Source: Nocardioides antri
Lineage (GTDB): Bacteria; Actinomycetota; Actinomycetes; Propionibacteriales; Nocardioidaceae
NCBI RefSeq assembly: GCF_008373765.1
Contig: NZ_VUJW01000011.1
Span: 176,140-240,139, forward strand
Direction: 5' to 3'
Length of the DNA stretch: 64,000 nucleotides
This document shows, piece by piece, positions 35,519 through 43,654 of this stretch; positions within the stretch are counted from its first letter, which is position 1; every line of letters begins with the position of its first letter. The notes below the pieces were generated by a model. It made no database searches. It was not told the origin of the DNA and saw only the letters and a list, made by a program, of their open reading frames with translations. The translations under genes and the position numbers were made by a program.

Positions 35519-36442
35519 CTAGGCGCGGCCGTCCAGGAACATCCGCAGCCGCGGACCGGGGTCCTCGCCCGGCACCAGGCCGTTGACGAAGCGGCAGGCC
35601 CAGCCGAGCCTCAGCGCCGCGTCGACCGCGGCGAGGAGGTCGGCACGGGTCAGTCGCGGATAGGCCGCGGCGTACGGCGCCAGGTAGGCGTCGCGGAACG
35701 GCGCGGTGTCGACCGAGCCCTCGACGTCGTCGAGACCCCAGGCGATCATGCCCTCGAGCGTCACGGACAGCGTGAAGAACGGGTGGGAGATGCAGGCGTC
35801 ACCCCAGTCCATGACCAGGTCGACGCCGTCCTTCACGTAGACCTGGGCGTCGTGGAGGTCGTCGTGCTGGAGGGTCTCGCGGATGCCGAACCCGGCGAGC
35901 CGCTCGCACAGGTCCTGGACGTACGGCGTTGCCGCGCGGAACCGCTGCTCGAGGTCCAGCTCGTGCGCGAGCCGCTCGTAGGCGGCCGGCAGGGTCGCGA
36001 GCCGGCGGTCGGGCACACCGAGCTCCAGCAGCTCGTCGACCGCGTCCTCACAGGCCAGCTGGATCTCCGCGACCGTGCGGAGCACGCCGAGCCACCGGTC
36101 GAGCGAGCCCTCCTCGGGCAGCACCTCGCGCAGCCGGCGGCCGGCGTCGGCCATGAGCATCCAGCCGCGCTCGATGTCGGCCGCCAGCAGCGGCGGCACG
36201 CTGGCTGGGTGCCGGGCGGACAGGAGGGCGGTGACGCCGGCCTCGTGGCGCATCGAGCCGTCGTTGGCCTTGAACCAGACCGGACCGGTGGCGGTCGGCA
36301 CCTTCAGCACGGTCGACCACCGCGTGACGTGCGGCTGCTCGACCTCGCCGGTGACGGCGAGCCCGAGCCCGGCCAGCTGCTCGTCGATCCAGGACCGGGC
36401 AGGCTCCAGGAAGACCGGGTCGGTCCACCGGGCGGCATCCAT
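35519..36442 (-). CDS. APH-family small-molecule kinase
   Basis: This 307-residue protein has the aminoglycoside-phosphotransferase/choline-kinase fold. The catalytic loop reads TLQHDDLHDAQVYV, with Asp as base but Gln where most members have Asn. The metal motif is LVMDWGDACISHPF. The N-lobe Lys is in GPVWFKANDGSMRHE. The family phosphorylates many small molecules and this is not evidence for drug resistance. It lies two bases after an MFS exporter gene, so the two should be co-transcribed. It converges with the helicase gene, with six bases between stops. Confidence 0.85.
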   Translation of the reverse strand: MDAARWTDPVFLEPARSWIDEQLAGLGLAVTGEVEQPHVTRWSTVLKVPTATGPVWFKANDGSMRHEAGVTALLSARHPASVPPLLAADIERGWMLMADAGRRLREVLPEEGSLDRWLGVLRTVAEIQLACEDAVDELLELGVPDRRLATLPAAYERLAHELDLEQRFRAATPYVQDLCERLAGFGIRETLQHDDLHDAQVYVKDGVDLVMDWGDACISHPFFTLSVTLEGMIAWGLDDVEGSVDTAPFRDAYLAPYAAAYPRLTRADLLAAVDAALRLGWACRFVNGLVPGEDPGPRLRMFLDGRA

Positions 36443-36444
36443 GG

Positions 36445-37734
36445 TCAGGACTCACCGACGGCGGCCCGGGCCGCGCGCTCGGCAACGGCGTGCTCGTCGG
36501 TGCGGGCGTCGTACGACCAGAAGTCGCGCAGCCACAGCGCCGTGATCGCGACGCCCCCGACGCACGCCGCGCCGCCGCTCGTGATGGCGCCGCGCACCGA
36601 CCACAGGTCGGCCGTGATCCCGGCGCGGACCTGGCCGCCCAGCGGCCCGAGGGAGTACGACAGCATCTCGATGCCGGCGAGCCTGCCCCGCATCGTCTCG
36701 GGGATGGTCTGGCTCCAGACCGTGCTGCGGAAGATGCCCGAGATCATGTCAGCGGCGCCCGAGAGCGCGAGCATGGCGACGACCAGCCCGAAGGACGGCA
36801 TGAGGCCGGCGAGGGCGACGAAGCCTCCGTACGCCGCCGCGGCCATCACGATCGCGCGGCCGTGGTGGTGGATCCGGGTGGTCCAGCCCGACAGCAGGGT
36901 CGCGACGACGGCGCCGACAGTCTCGGCGGCGTAGAGGAGCCCGAGCAGCTCGGGGCGCTCGAACACCTCCTGGGCCAGCGCCGGGAAGAGGACTACCGGC
37001 AACGCCATCAGCATGGCGGCGATGTCGACCAGGTAGGTGCCGAGCAGGTCCCGGCGCCCGAACGCGTAGCGCATGCCCTCGCGGATGCCCGCGAGGCTCG
37101 GCGGCGTCGTCTCGGCGCGGTGCGGGTAGTGGCGCATCAGCCGGTAGAGGACCGTCGCCACCAGGAGCCCCACCACGTCCACGACGAAGCACCAGCCGAT
37201 GCCGACGTAGGCGACGAGCAGGCCACCGAGCATCGGCCCGCCCAGCACGCCGATCTGCATCCCGAAGCTGAAGAGCGCGTTCGCCGCCGGTAGCTGGTCG
37301 TGCGCGACCGTCCGGGGCATCAGCGCCTCCCGGGACGGCCGCTGCATGGCCGACGTGCTCACCAGGAAGGCGGCGACCACGAAGATCAGCACCACGCTCG
37401 GGTCGTCGCGGAACGCGTTGACGGCGAGCACCGCGGTCAGGACGGCCTGTGCGATGCCGAGGCCGACCAGGAGCCTGCGCCGGTCGACGTGGTCGGCCAG
37501 CGCGCCGCCGTACAGGCCGAAGACGACGAGCGGCACCAGCTCGACGAGGCCGATCGCGCCGACGGCGAAGTTGGACCCCGTCAGCGTGTAGATCTGGAAC
37601 GGGATCGCGACGTAGCTGACCATCGCCCCGAAGTAGAAGACCGTGCCGGCGACGAGCAGCAGCCGGAAGTCGCGCGACGCGCGCCACGGGGTGAGGTCCA
37701 TCCGCAGCGCGCGCAGGCGGTCCGCCCAGCTCAT
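36445..37734 (-). CDS. MFS transporter, MFS_3/EntS-like
   Basis: This 429-residue transporter has about 12 membrane segments. The motif A-like loop is GGALADHVDRRRLLVGLGIA after segment 2. The second half repeats it weakly (FGLVVAMLALSGAADMISGI). The fold resembles EntS-type exporters of siderophores and macrolides. An APH-like kinase follows two bases downstream, a combination that could reflect modification plus export of one compound; this is inference. ATG start; the 74 bases upstream hold no clear promoter. Confidence 0.9.
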   Translation of the reverse strand: MSWADRLRALRMDLTPWRASRDFRLLLVAGTVFYFGAMVSYVAIPFQIYTLTGSNFAVGAIGLVELVPLVVFGLYGGALADHVDRRRLLVGLGIAQAVLTAVLAVNAFRDDPSVVLIFVVAAFLVSTSAMQRPSREALMPRTVAHDQLPAANALFSFGMQIGVLGGPMLGGLLVAYVGIGWCFVVDVVGLLVATVLYRLMRHYPHRAETTPPSLAGIREGMRYAFGRRDLLGTYLVDIAAMLMALPVVLFPALAQEVFERPELLGLLYAAETVGAVVATLLSGWTTRIHHHGRAIVMAAAAYGGFVALAGLMPSFGLVVAMLALSGAADMISGIFRSTVWSQTIPETMRGRLAGIEMLSYSLGPLGGQVRAGITADLWSVRGAITSGGAACVGGVAITALWLRDFWSYDARTDEHAVAERAARAAVGES

Positions 37735-37808
37735 CGTGCGATCACAAACCGGAAGGATGACACCGAACCGGACCCGTCACTACCGATTTTCTGCCACCGG
37801 CGGACCGG

Positions 37809-38603
37809 TCAGGGCGTGACGACGACCGTCGTGCCGATCGGCGCGAAGTTCCACAGCGCCACGGCGTCCGCGGTGCGCTGCCGGATGCAGCCGTGGGAGA
37901 GCGGCGTGCCGAGGTCGGCGACCGTCTGCACCGGCTCACCGTCGTCGACGGGGATGGTGTGGAAGCCGATCGCGCCGCCCTCGTCGCCCTGGGTGAACCT
38001 GGCGAAGTACTCCATCGTCCCGGAGTTGTCGACGCCGACCGCGTAGCGCGACCGGGAGTAGACCGCGTAGGTGCCGGGCTCGAGGTTGTCGTAGGCGCTG
38101 CCCGACGCGAGGTAGGTCCGCTCGACCTCGCCCGACTCCGCCACCAGCCACACCCGCTGGGCGCTCTCGCTGAACACGACGCGGCGTCCGGTGCCGGAGT
38201 CCGGCGGCAGGGCGGGCGTCGAGGGCTCGGTCGTCGCCGGTGGTGTCGTACGGCGACCGGCCTCCGAGCCGGGCGTCGACCGGAGAACCGTCCGGTCCTG
38301 CGACGGGGCCGGCGCCGACCGCACCTGCGCACGCTGCTCGCCCTGCCGGGCGTTCTTGTCCTCGGCCTTGTCCTCGGCGGCCGCCGGCGCGATCCCGCCG
38401 GCGGCGGCACTTGCGTCCTCCGGACCGGACGGCAGCAGCCCGAACCCGCCGAGCACGGCGATGCCGGTGACGGTCGCCGACGCGGTCATGACCGCGATCC
38501 GGCCGTAACGCGGGCGTACGGCGGCACGCCTCTTGCCCGGGGGCTCCGCTCGGCGCCGGCCGTGCTGGACCCGGTGCCGTCCTGGCTGACGTGCGTGCTT
38601 CAC
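37809..38603 (-). CDS. L,D-transpeptidase (YkuD domain)
   Basis: This 264-residue protein has a basic cytoplasmic tail of about 35 residues, a signal anchor (IAVMTASATVTGIAVLGGFG) and a Pro/Thr-rich linker. The YkuD domain spans residues about 140-264, with VVFSESAQRVWLVAESGEVE and the catalytic motif LGTPLSHGCIRQRTADAVAL, where Cys is the nucleophile. It should make 3-3 crosslinks in peptidoglycan or attach proteins. There is no separate immunoglobulin-like domain as in LdtMt2. GTG start, two bases after parA, so it shares that transcript. Confidence 0.9.
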   Translation of the reverse strand: MKHARQPGRHRVQHGRRRAEPPGKRRAAVRPRYGRIAVMTASATVTGIAVLGGFGLLPSGPEDASAAAGGIAPAAAEDKAEDKNARQGEQRAQVRSAPAPSQDRTVLRSTPGSEAGRRTTPPATTEPSTPALPPDSGTGRRVVFSESAQRVWLVAESGEVERTYLASGSAYDNLEPGTYAVYSRSRYAVGVDNSGTMEYFARFTQGDEGGAIGFHTIPVDDGEPVQTVADLGTPLSHGCIRQRTADAVALWNFAPIGTTVVVTP

Positions 38604-38605
38604 GG

Positions 38606-39400
38606 TCAGCGGGCCGCCCGTGCCATCAGGTTGCCCGCGACCTCACGGTAGGCCTGCGCGCCCTTGCTGCTGCGGCTGGTCGCGAGGATGGAGCGGCCGG
38701 CGGCCGGGGCCTCGGCGAACTTGATCGTCTTCGGGATCGGCGGCTCGACGACCTCGAGGTCGTAGGTATCGGAGATCGTGTCGAGGACGGCCCGCGCGTG
38801 GTTGGTGCGTCCGTCGTACAACGTCGGGAGCACGCCCCACACGACGAGGTCGCGGTTGGTGAACCGGCGTACGTCGTGGACGGTGTCGAGCAGCTGGCCG
38901 ACGCCGCGGTGCGAGAGCGTCTCGCACTGGAGCGGCACCAGGACCCCGTCGGCCGCGGTGAGCGCCGCGACGGTGAGCACACCGAGGGACGGCGGGCAGT
39001 CGAGCAGGATCCAGTCGTAGGCCTTGCCGTCGGAGGCCGTGAGATCCTCGATGACGCCGCGGATGACGTGCTCGCGCCCGGTGCGGGTCAGCAGGTCGGC
39101 CTCGGCCCGCGCCAGCTCGATCGTGGCCGGCAGCAGATCGACGCCGTCGTCGGTCTCGAGGATCACCTCGGCCGCGCCGATGCCCTTGGTGAGCACGTGG
39201 TGGACCGAGATCTCGAGGTCCTCGGGGTCGATGCCGAGCGAGAACGTCAGGCACGCCTGCGGATCGAGGTCGACGAGGAGCACCGACTGACCGAGCTCGG
39301 CGAGCGCGGCGCCGATCGAGGCGACGCTCGTGGTCTTCGCGACGCCACCCTTCTGGTTGGCGACAGCGAGGACGGTGGGGTGGGGGGCCCTTGTGCTCAT
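38606..39400 (-). CDS. ParA/Soj-family ATPase
   Basis: This 264-residue ATPase has the deviant Walker A AVANQKGGVAKTTSVASIG, switch I as LLVDLDPQACLTFSLGID and Walker B-like WILLDCPPSLGVLTVAA. No ParB partner is adjacent, so it is one of the orphan ParA proteins (like Rv3213c) rather than the chromosome segregation pair. It may position envelope or other cargo on the nucleoid. The L,D-transpeptidase gene follows after two bases, which could link it to wall synthesis; this is inference. Confidence 0.92.
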   Translation of the reverse strand: MSTRAPHPTVLAVANQKGGVAKTTSVASIGAALAELGQSVLLVDLDPQACLTFSLGIDPEDLEISVHHVLTKGIGAAEVILETDDGVDLLPATIELARAEADLLTRTGREHVIRGVIEDLTASDGKAYDWILLDCPPSLGVLTVAALTAADGVLVPLQCETLSHRGVGQLLDTVHDVRRFTNRDLVVWGVLPTLYDGRTNHARAVLDTISDTYDLEVVEPPIPKTIKFAEAPAAGRSILATSRSSKGAQAYREVAGNLMARAAR

Positions 39401-39461
39401 CGAGGGACATCATGCCGGACACCGCCGTGCCGTTGTGCTACCGACCTGTTTCACTTTCCGC

Positions 39462-40229
39462 ATGTCGACCTCTCTTGTCACCGGAGCAACAGCGGGCATC
39501 GGCCTGGAGTTCGCCCGCCAGCTGGCCGCTCGCGGCGACGACCTGGTCCTTGTCGCCCGGGACACCGCACGGCTCGAGGAGGTCGCGGCCGACCTGCGGG
39601 CGTCGTACGGCGTCGCGACCGAGGTCCTCCCCGCCGACCTCACCGACCCGGACCAGCTCCGCACGGTCGAGGTCCGGCTCGCCGACGCCGAGCGGCCGGT
39701 GGACCTGCTCGTCAACAACGCGGGGTTCGGGCTGAAGGGCAGCTTCCTCGACAACGACGTCGAGACCGAGCAGCGGCAGCAGGACGTGCTCGTCCGGGCC
39801 GTGCTGCGGCTGAGCCATGCCGCCCTGGGGGGCATGGTCGAGCGCGGCGGTGTCGGCGGCGGCGTCATCAACGTCTCGAGCGTCGCCGCCTTCCTCCCCC
39901 GCGGCACCTACAGCGCCGCGAAGGCGTGGGTCAACAGCTTCAGCGCCTGGGCGCACAGCGAGTACGCCGACCGCGGCGTCACCGTGATGGCGCTGTGCCC
40001 GGGATTCGTGAAGACCGAGTTCCACCAGCGCCTCGGCGTCGACCGTGACTCCACCGCACCCCGGATCCTGTGGCTCGAGCCGGACCGGCTGGTCCGCGAC
40101 GCCCTCGCCGACTTCGACAAGCGCCGACCGATGTCCATCCCCAGCAAGCGCTACAAGGCGATCGTCACCGCCACCCGCCTGGTCCCCCGGACGATCCTGC
40201 AGCGCTACCAGTCCTGGGGCCGCAAGTAG
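39462..40229 (+). CDS. Short-chain dehydrogenase/reductase
   Basis: This 255-residue classical SDR binds NAD(P)H. It starts STSLVTGATAGIGLEFARQL with the TGxxxGIG loop, then DLLVNNAGFGLKGSF, the catalytic Ser in GGVINVSSVAAFLPRGTYSA and the YSAAKAWVNSF motif, and PGFVKTEFHQRL. The C-terminal region after residue 215 is basic (KRRPMSIPSKRYKAIVTATR). The substrate is unknown. ATG at 39462 chosen because it gives the normal start of the fold. It converges with marC over a nested inverted repeat. Confidence 0.92.
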   Translation: MSTSLVTGATAGIGLEFARQLAARGDDLVLVARDTARLEEVAADLRASYGVATEVLPADLTDPDQLRTVEVRLADAERPVDLLVNNAGFGLKGSFLDNDVETEQRQQDVLVRAVLRLSHAALGGMVERGGVGGGVINVSSVAAFLPRGTYSAAKAWVNSFSAWAHSEYADRGVTVMALCPGFVKTEFHQRLGVDRDSTAPRILWLEPDRLVRDALADFDKRRPMSIPSKRYKAIVTATRLVPRTILQRYQSWGRK

Positions 40230-40325
40230 GTCGAATCGGGACCTGTGGTGGGTCGAGTCGGGAGTTGTGGTGGGCGACCGGCCACCACAGCTCCCGACTC
40301 AAGGCACCACGACCCCCGAATCAAC
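40230..40325. terminator. Nested inverted repeat, likely bidirectional terminator
   Basis: Inner arms 40255-40273 and 40282-40300 are 19 bases each and match with a single G-T pair around an 8-base loop. Outer arms at about 40230-40250 and 40305-40325 repeat the same motif (TCGAATCGGG / CCCGAATCA) less perfectly. The outer right arm includes the marC stop codon. Position between two convergent genes fits a terminator for both. The duplicated motif suggests a mobile or amplified origin. Confidence 0.65.
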
Positions 40326-40935
40326 CCTCGCCGGCGATGAATGCGCGGACGGCGTCAGCGACCAGCTGGACCGCGATCGCCGACAGGAGGAGGCCGGCGA
40401 TCCGGGTCACGAGCAGGACACCGCCCTCGCGGATCACCTTGAGGATCGGCAGTGAGTAGCGCATCGCGATCCACAGGGAGACGTGGACGCCGATGATGCC
40501 GAGCGCGACGGCGGTGAGCTCGGGCCCGCTGTCGATCTCCTCGACGAAGAGCATCGTCGCGACGATCGCACCGGGGCCGGCCAGGAGCGGTGTACCGAGG
40601 GGCACGAGCGCGACGTTGGCGTCCTGGTTGGCCTTCGGCTCGCTCTCGTTGCCGGTGAGGAGCTCGAGGGCGACCAGCAGCAGCAGGAGCCCGCCGGCGC
40701 ACTGCAGGGCGGGCAGCGAGATGTGCAGGTAGTTGAGGATCTGCTGCCCGAAGAACGCGAAGGCCGTGATCACCAGGAACGAGACGCCCACCGCCTGCCA
40801 GGCGTAGCGCTTCGACGTCGCCGGGCTGCGCCCGCTGGTGAGCGTCAGGAAGATCGGCACCGTGCCGACCGGGTCCATGATCACGAAGAGCGTCACGAAG
40901 ACCTCGACCAGGAGCACCCCGTCGATGACGCTCAT
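40321..40935 (-). CDS. MarC-family integral membrane protein
   Basis: This 204-residue protein has six membrane helices and the MarC/UPF0056 signature. It contains VTLFVIMDPVGTVPIFLTLT at the N-terminus and ANVALVPLGTPLLAGPGAIV in the middle. The family is not truly linked to multiple antibiotic resistance and its transport substrate is unknown; amino acid export has been suggested for some members. ATG overlaps the PHP-phosphatase stop as ATGA, so it is the second gene of a pair. Confidence 0.92.
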   Translation of the reverse strand: MSVIDGVLLVEVFVTLFVIMDPVGTVPIFLTLTSGRSPATSKRYAWQAVGVSFLVITAFAFFGQQILNYLHISLPALQCAGGLLLLLVALELLTGNESEPKANQDANVALVPLGTPLLAGPGAIVATMLFVEEIDSGPELTAVALGIIGVHVSLWIAMRYSLPILKVIREGGVLLVTRIAGLLLSAIAVQLVADAVRAFIAGEG

Positions 40936-41801
40936 GCCGCACCCACCAGGGTCGTCGGGGAGCCGAGCTCGGCGGCCCGGGCGAGGATCCGCTCCAGCTG
41001 GTCCGGCGCCGTCGTCTCGACGCCGAGGTCGTGGTCGACCTTGCCGGTGCCGTGGTGGTCGCTGGAGCCGGTGACGACCAGGCCGAGCGTGTCGGCGATC
41101 CCGCGCAGCCGGACACGCTGCTCTGCGTCGTGGTCGAGGTGGTCGACCTCGATCCCGAACAGCCCCGCCTCGGCGAGCAGCGCGAACGCTGCCTCGTCCA
41201 GCACGTCCGCGCTCCCGCGACCCCACGGGTGGGCGACGACCGGCACCCCGCCGGCCGCGGTGACGAGGTCGATCATCCGCACGAGGTCGGCGGCGTAGCG
41301 ATCGACGTACGCCGGCCTGCCCTGGGCGAGGTACCGGTCGAACGCCTGGTCCCGGTCGGCCACGACACCGAGTCGCACGAGGAGGTCGGCGACGTGCGGC
41401 CGGCCGGTGGCACCGGCGTTCACCGTCACCTCCGCCAGCGCCTCCTCCGTGGCACCGGCGAACCCGAGCGCACGCAACCGGGCGAGCATCGCCGGGATCC
41501 GGTCGTCCCTGCCCTCCAGGATCCGCGCCAGCTCGTCGACCAGCGTCGGGTCGGCCGGGTCGGGCAGGTAGGCGAGCAGGTGCACGCCCGAACCGCGGAA
41601 CCGGGTGCTCACCTCGATCCCCCGCACGAGCGCGATCCCTTCCTCCTCGGCCGTCGCCGCCGCCTCGTCCCAGCCCGCGGTGATGTCGTGGTCCGTGAGC
41701 CCGACGACGTCCAGGCCGGCCGCAGCGGCCGCGCGGACCAGGTCCGCCGGCGTCTGGGTGCCGTCGCTGACCCGGGAGTGGGTATGGAGGTCGATCCGCA
41801 C
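40932..41801 (-). CDS. PHP-domain phosphoesterase (RNase AM/YciV-like)
   Basis: This 289-residue phosphatase of the PHP superfamily has the trinuclear-metal motifs RIDLHTHSRVSDGTQTPADL, GLTDHDITAGWDEA, RGIEVSTRFRGSGVHLLAYL, VPVVAHPWGRGS and VVTGSSDHHGTGKVD. Close relatives hydrolyse 3',5'-nucleoside bisphosphates or trim RNA 5' ends. The GTG start has TAACCT six bases upstream. marC overlaps its stop. Confidence 0.9.
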   Translation of the reverse strand: MRIDLHTHSRVSDGTQTPADLVRAAAAAGLDVVGLTDHDITAGWDEAAATAEEEGIALVRGIEVSTRFRGSGVHLLAYLPDPADPTLVDELARILEGRDDRIPAMLARLRALGFAGATEEALAEVTVNAGATGRPHVADLLVRLGVVADRDQAFDRYLAQGRPAYVDRYAADLVRMIDLVTAAGGVPVVAHPWGRGSADVLDEAAFALLAEAGLFGIEVDHLDHDAEQRVRLRGIADTLGLVVTGSSDHHGTGKVDHDLGVETTAPDQLERILARAAELGSPTTLVGAA

Positions 41802-41817
41802 CAGTGCAGGTTAGTGG

Positions 41818-42465
41818 TCACCAGGGCGGCGCAGGGCCGCCGAACGGCAGCGCGACCAGCTGCGGGCCGGTCTCGGAGACGTCACGCAGGATCCAGTCGT
41901 CGCGCAGCAGCAGGATCGCCGACGCCGGACGCAGGACGATCCACAGCCAGCGGCCCTCGGCCTCCCCGACCACCACGGAACGGTCCCACTCACCGTCGGA
42001 CGCGCTCACCGACACCGGCCACAGGCCGACGGGGAAGCTGCCGATCCGCACCTTGATCGTCGGCGGTCCTTCGCCGACCTCCTCGCCCGGGTCGACGCGT
42101 CCGGTCCGCCCGAGCCCCGCGATCCGCGCGCCGAGCCCGGTGCCGGGCTCCTCACTGATCACGAGTACGTCGACCGGCCCGTCGAGCGCACTCGTGCCGG
42201 AGACGCAGGTCATCGTCGCCCGGGCCTCCCGCTCCTGCTCGCCGGCGACTGCGAAGTCGGTCACGCTCCAACCCGGGCCGAGCGGCCACGGCAGGTAGGT
42301 CGGGAAGGCACCGGCGCGGCCCAGGTGGCCCACGAACTCTTCGTACGACGCCGTGTCCGGGCGCCAGAGCGGCACGATCTCGCCGTGCTCGGGGCAGGAC
42401 CAGCCCCCCTTGCCGGTCTCCCCCACCGGCGCCGGGCAGTGAGGACAGCCGACGCGCAGGGACAT
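41818..42465 (-). CDS. DUF6758-type conserved actinobacterial protein
   Basis: This 215-residue protein opens with a small zinc-ribbon-like unit, VGCPHCPAPVGETGKGGWSC followed by PEHGEIVPL. It then has an alpha/beta domain (LPWPLGPGWSVTDFAVAGEQ) ending in VGEAEGRWLWIVLRPASAIL. I recognise it as the DUF6758 family found near PHP genes in actinobacteria; no activity is known. It is 16 bases upstream of the PHP gene on the same strand, with a -10 box in between, so the two may be transcribed together or separately. Confidence 0.75.
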   Translation of the reverse strand: MSLRVGCPHCPAPVGETGKGGWSCPEHGEIVPLWRPDTASYEEFVGHLGRAGAFPTYLPWPLGPGWSVTDFAVAGEQEREARATMTCVSGTSALDGPVDVLVISEEPGTGLGARIAGLGRTGRVDPGEEVGEGPPTIKVRIGSFPVGLWPVSVSASDGEWDRSVVVGEAEGRWLWIVLRPASAILLLRDDWILRDVSETGPQLVALPFGGPAPPW

Positions 42466-42497
42466 GCGTCACACCGTGCTGCGCGACGGCGCGATCG

Positions 42498-43082
42498 TCA
42501 AGCGTTCCAGCGCAGCACGACCGGTGTCTCGCGCTCGTAGCCGAGCACCGACAGGGTCGCGGTGTCGAGCCGCAGCAGCCGGCCGTCCTCGGGCGGGAGG
42601 CCGAGCCACCGGGCGGCCAGCACCCGCAGCGAGTGGCCGTGGGCGAAGGCGAGCGCGCGACCGCCGGTCGCGCGGACCCGCGCCACCACCCGGTCGAGCC
42701 GCGCCGCCACGTCCGCGCCGGTCTCGCCGTTCGGCGAGGGGTGGCTCCAGATCGTCCACCCCGGGACGGACTCGCGGATCTGGAGCGTGGTCAGGCCCTC
42801 GTAGTCGCCGTACCCCCACTCGACGAGGTCGTCGGTCACCTCAGCGTCGGAGAAGCCGGCCAGCTCGGCGGTGTGGCGGGCCCGTCTGCGCGGGCTGGTC
42901 AGGACCAGCCGGAAGTCCACGCCGGCCAGACGGGAGCCCAGGGCGACCGCCGTCTCCTCGCCGTCGGGGAGCAGCGGCAGGTCGGTGACGGACGTGTGCC
43001 GCCCGGCACTGCTCCACTCCGTCGCGCCGTGCCGGACCAGCCACAGCTCGGTCGGCTCCGCGGGGTCGGGCTCAGCCGTCAT
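42498..43082 (-). CDS. Histidine phosphatase (phosphoglycerate-mutase-like)
   Basis: This 194-residue protein has the branch 1 histidine phosphatase core: LWLVRHGATEWSSAGRHTS with the nucleophile His, VLTSPRRRARHTAELAGF, the acid in VEWGYGDYEGLTTLQIRE and ALAFAHGHSLRVLAARWL. It is a phosphatase rather than a mutase by its short length. Rv3214 (Gpm2), near rhlE and parA in mycobacteria, is the likely counterpart. The substrate is unknown. Confidence 0.9.
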   Translation of the reverse strand: MTAEPDPAEPTELWLVRHGATEWSSAGRHTSVTDLPLLPDGEETAVALGSRLAGVDFRLVLTSPRRRARHTAELAGFSDAEVTDDLVEWGYGDYEGLTTLQIRESVPGWTIWSHPSPNGETGADVAARLDRVVARVRATGGRALAFAHGHSLRVLAARWLGLPPEDGRLLRLDTATLSVLGYERETPVVLRWNA

Positions 43083-43147
43083 GGGGCACAGCCTGCCAGG
43101 CGCGCTGCCCGCAGGAACCGGACGTCCGCCGCTACCGTCGTACCACC

Positions 43148-43654
43148 ATGAAGATCCTGCTCAGCGCTGCCGTCGCGGCCCTTTCGCTCACCACCCTCGC
43201 CGGCTGCAGCGGCGGCGACGACGACGGCGCCACGGCCGAGGACCCGGCCTCCGCTCCTCCGGCCACCACCGAGTCCAGCGACCCGACCGACGAGCCGACG
43301 GTCGGCACCTACCCCGAGCTCGACGCCGAGAGCTACACCTACATCCTCGAGCAGATCTGCTTCTGCCCCCTCACCAACCCGGTCGAGGTCACCGTCGAGG
43401 ACGGTGAGGTGACGTCCGCGGTCATCGCGAGGGGCGGCCAGGGCCTGAAGAAGGGCAGCGAGGCGCCGGAGTACCTCTGGATCACCATCAACGACGTGAT
43501 CGCGCAGGCCAACGACACCGACGCAGCGGACGTCGAGGTCGACTGGCCGGAAGGCCAGGAGTGGCCCAGCCGCGTCGCCGTCGACAAGGTCGAGATGGCC
43601 ACGGACGACGAGATCACCTACATCGTCCGCAACGTCCGGATCAACGAGGGATGA
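43148..43654 (+). CDS. DUF6174 lipoprotein
   Basis: This 168-residue lipoprotein has signal peptide LSAAVAALSLTTLAGCSGGD and lipidated Cys 19. An acidic Ser/Thr linker follows, then a domain of about 110 residues beginning ELDAESYTYILEQICFCPLT. The CFCP pair is the DUF6174 hallmark. The function is unknown. A TACCGT lies about nine bases before the ATG and there is no ribosome site. The 3' end overlaps the mesaconyl-CoA hydratase gene by 14 bases tail to tail. Confidence 0.8.
   Translation: MKILLSAAVAALSLTTLAGCSGGDDDGATAEDPASAPPATTESSDPTDEPTVGTYPELDAESYTYILEQICFCPLTNPVEVTVEDGEVTSAVIARGGQGLKKGSEAPEYLWITINDVIAQANDTDAADVEVDWPEGQEWPSRVAVDKVEMATDDEITYIVRNVRINEG

Noticed and set aside
35519-37734. 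Aminoglycoside resistance cassette
   Set aside because: APH-fold proteins have many substrates. The motif is divergent, and no resistance determinant or mobility gene lies nearby.
38606-39400. Chromosome partition locus (parAB)
   Set aside because: No parB or parS-like array is adjacent and neighbours are envelope genes. It is better treated as an orphan ParA.
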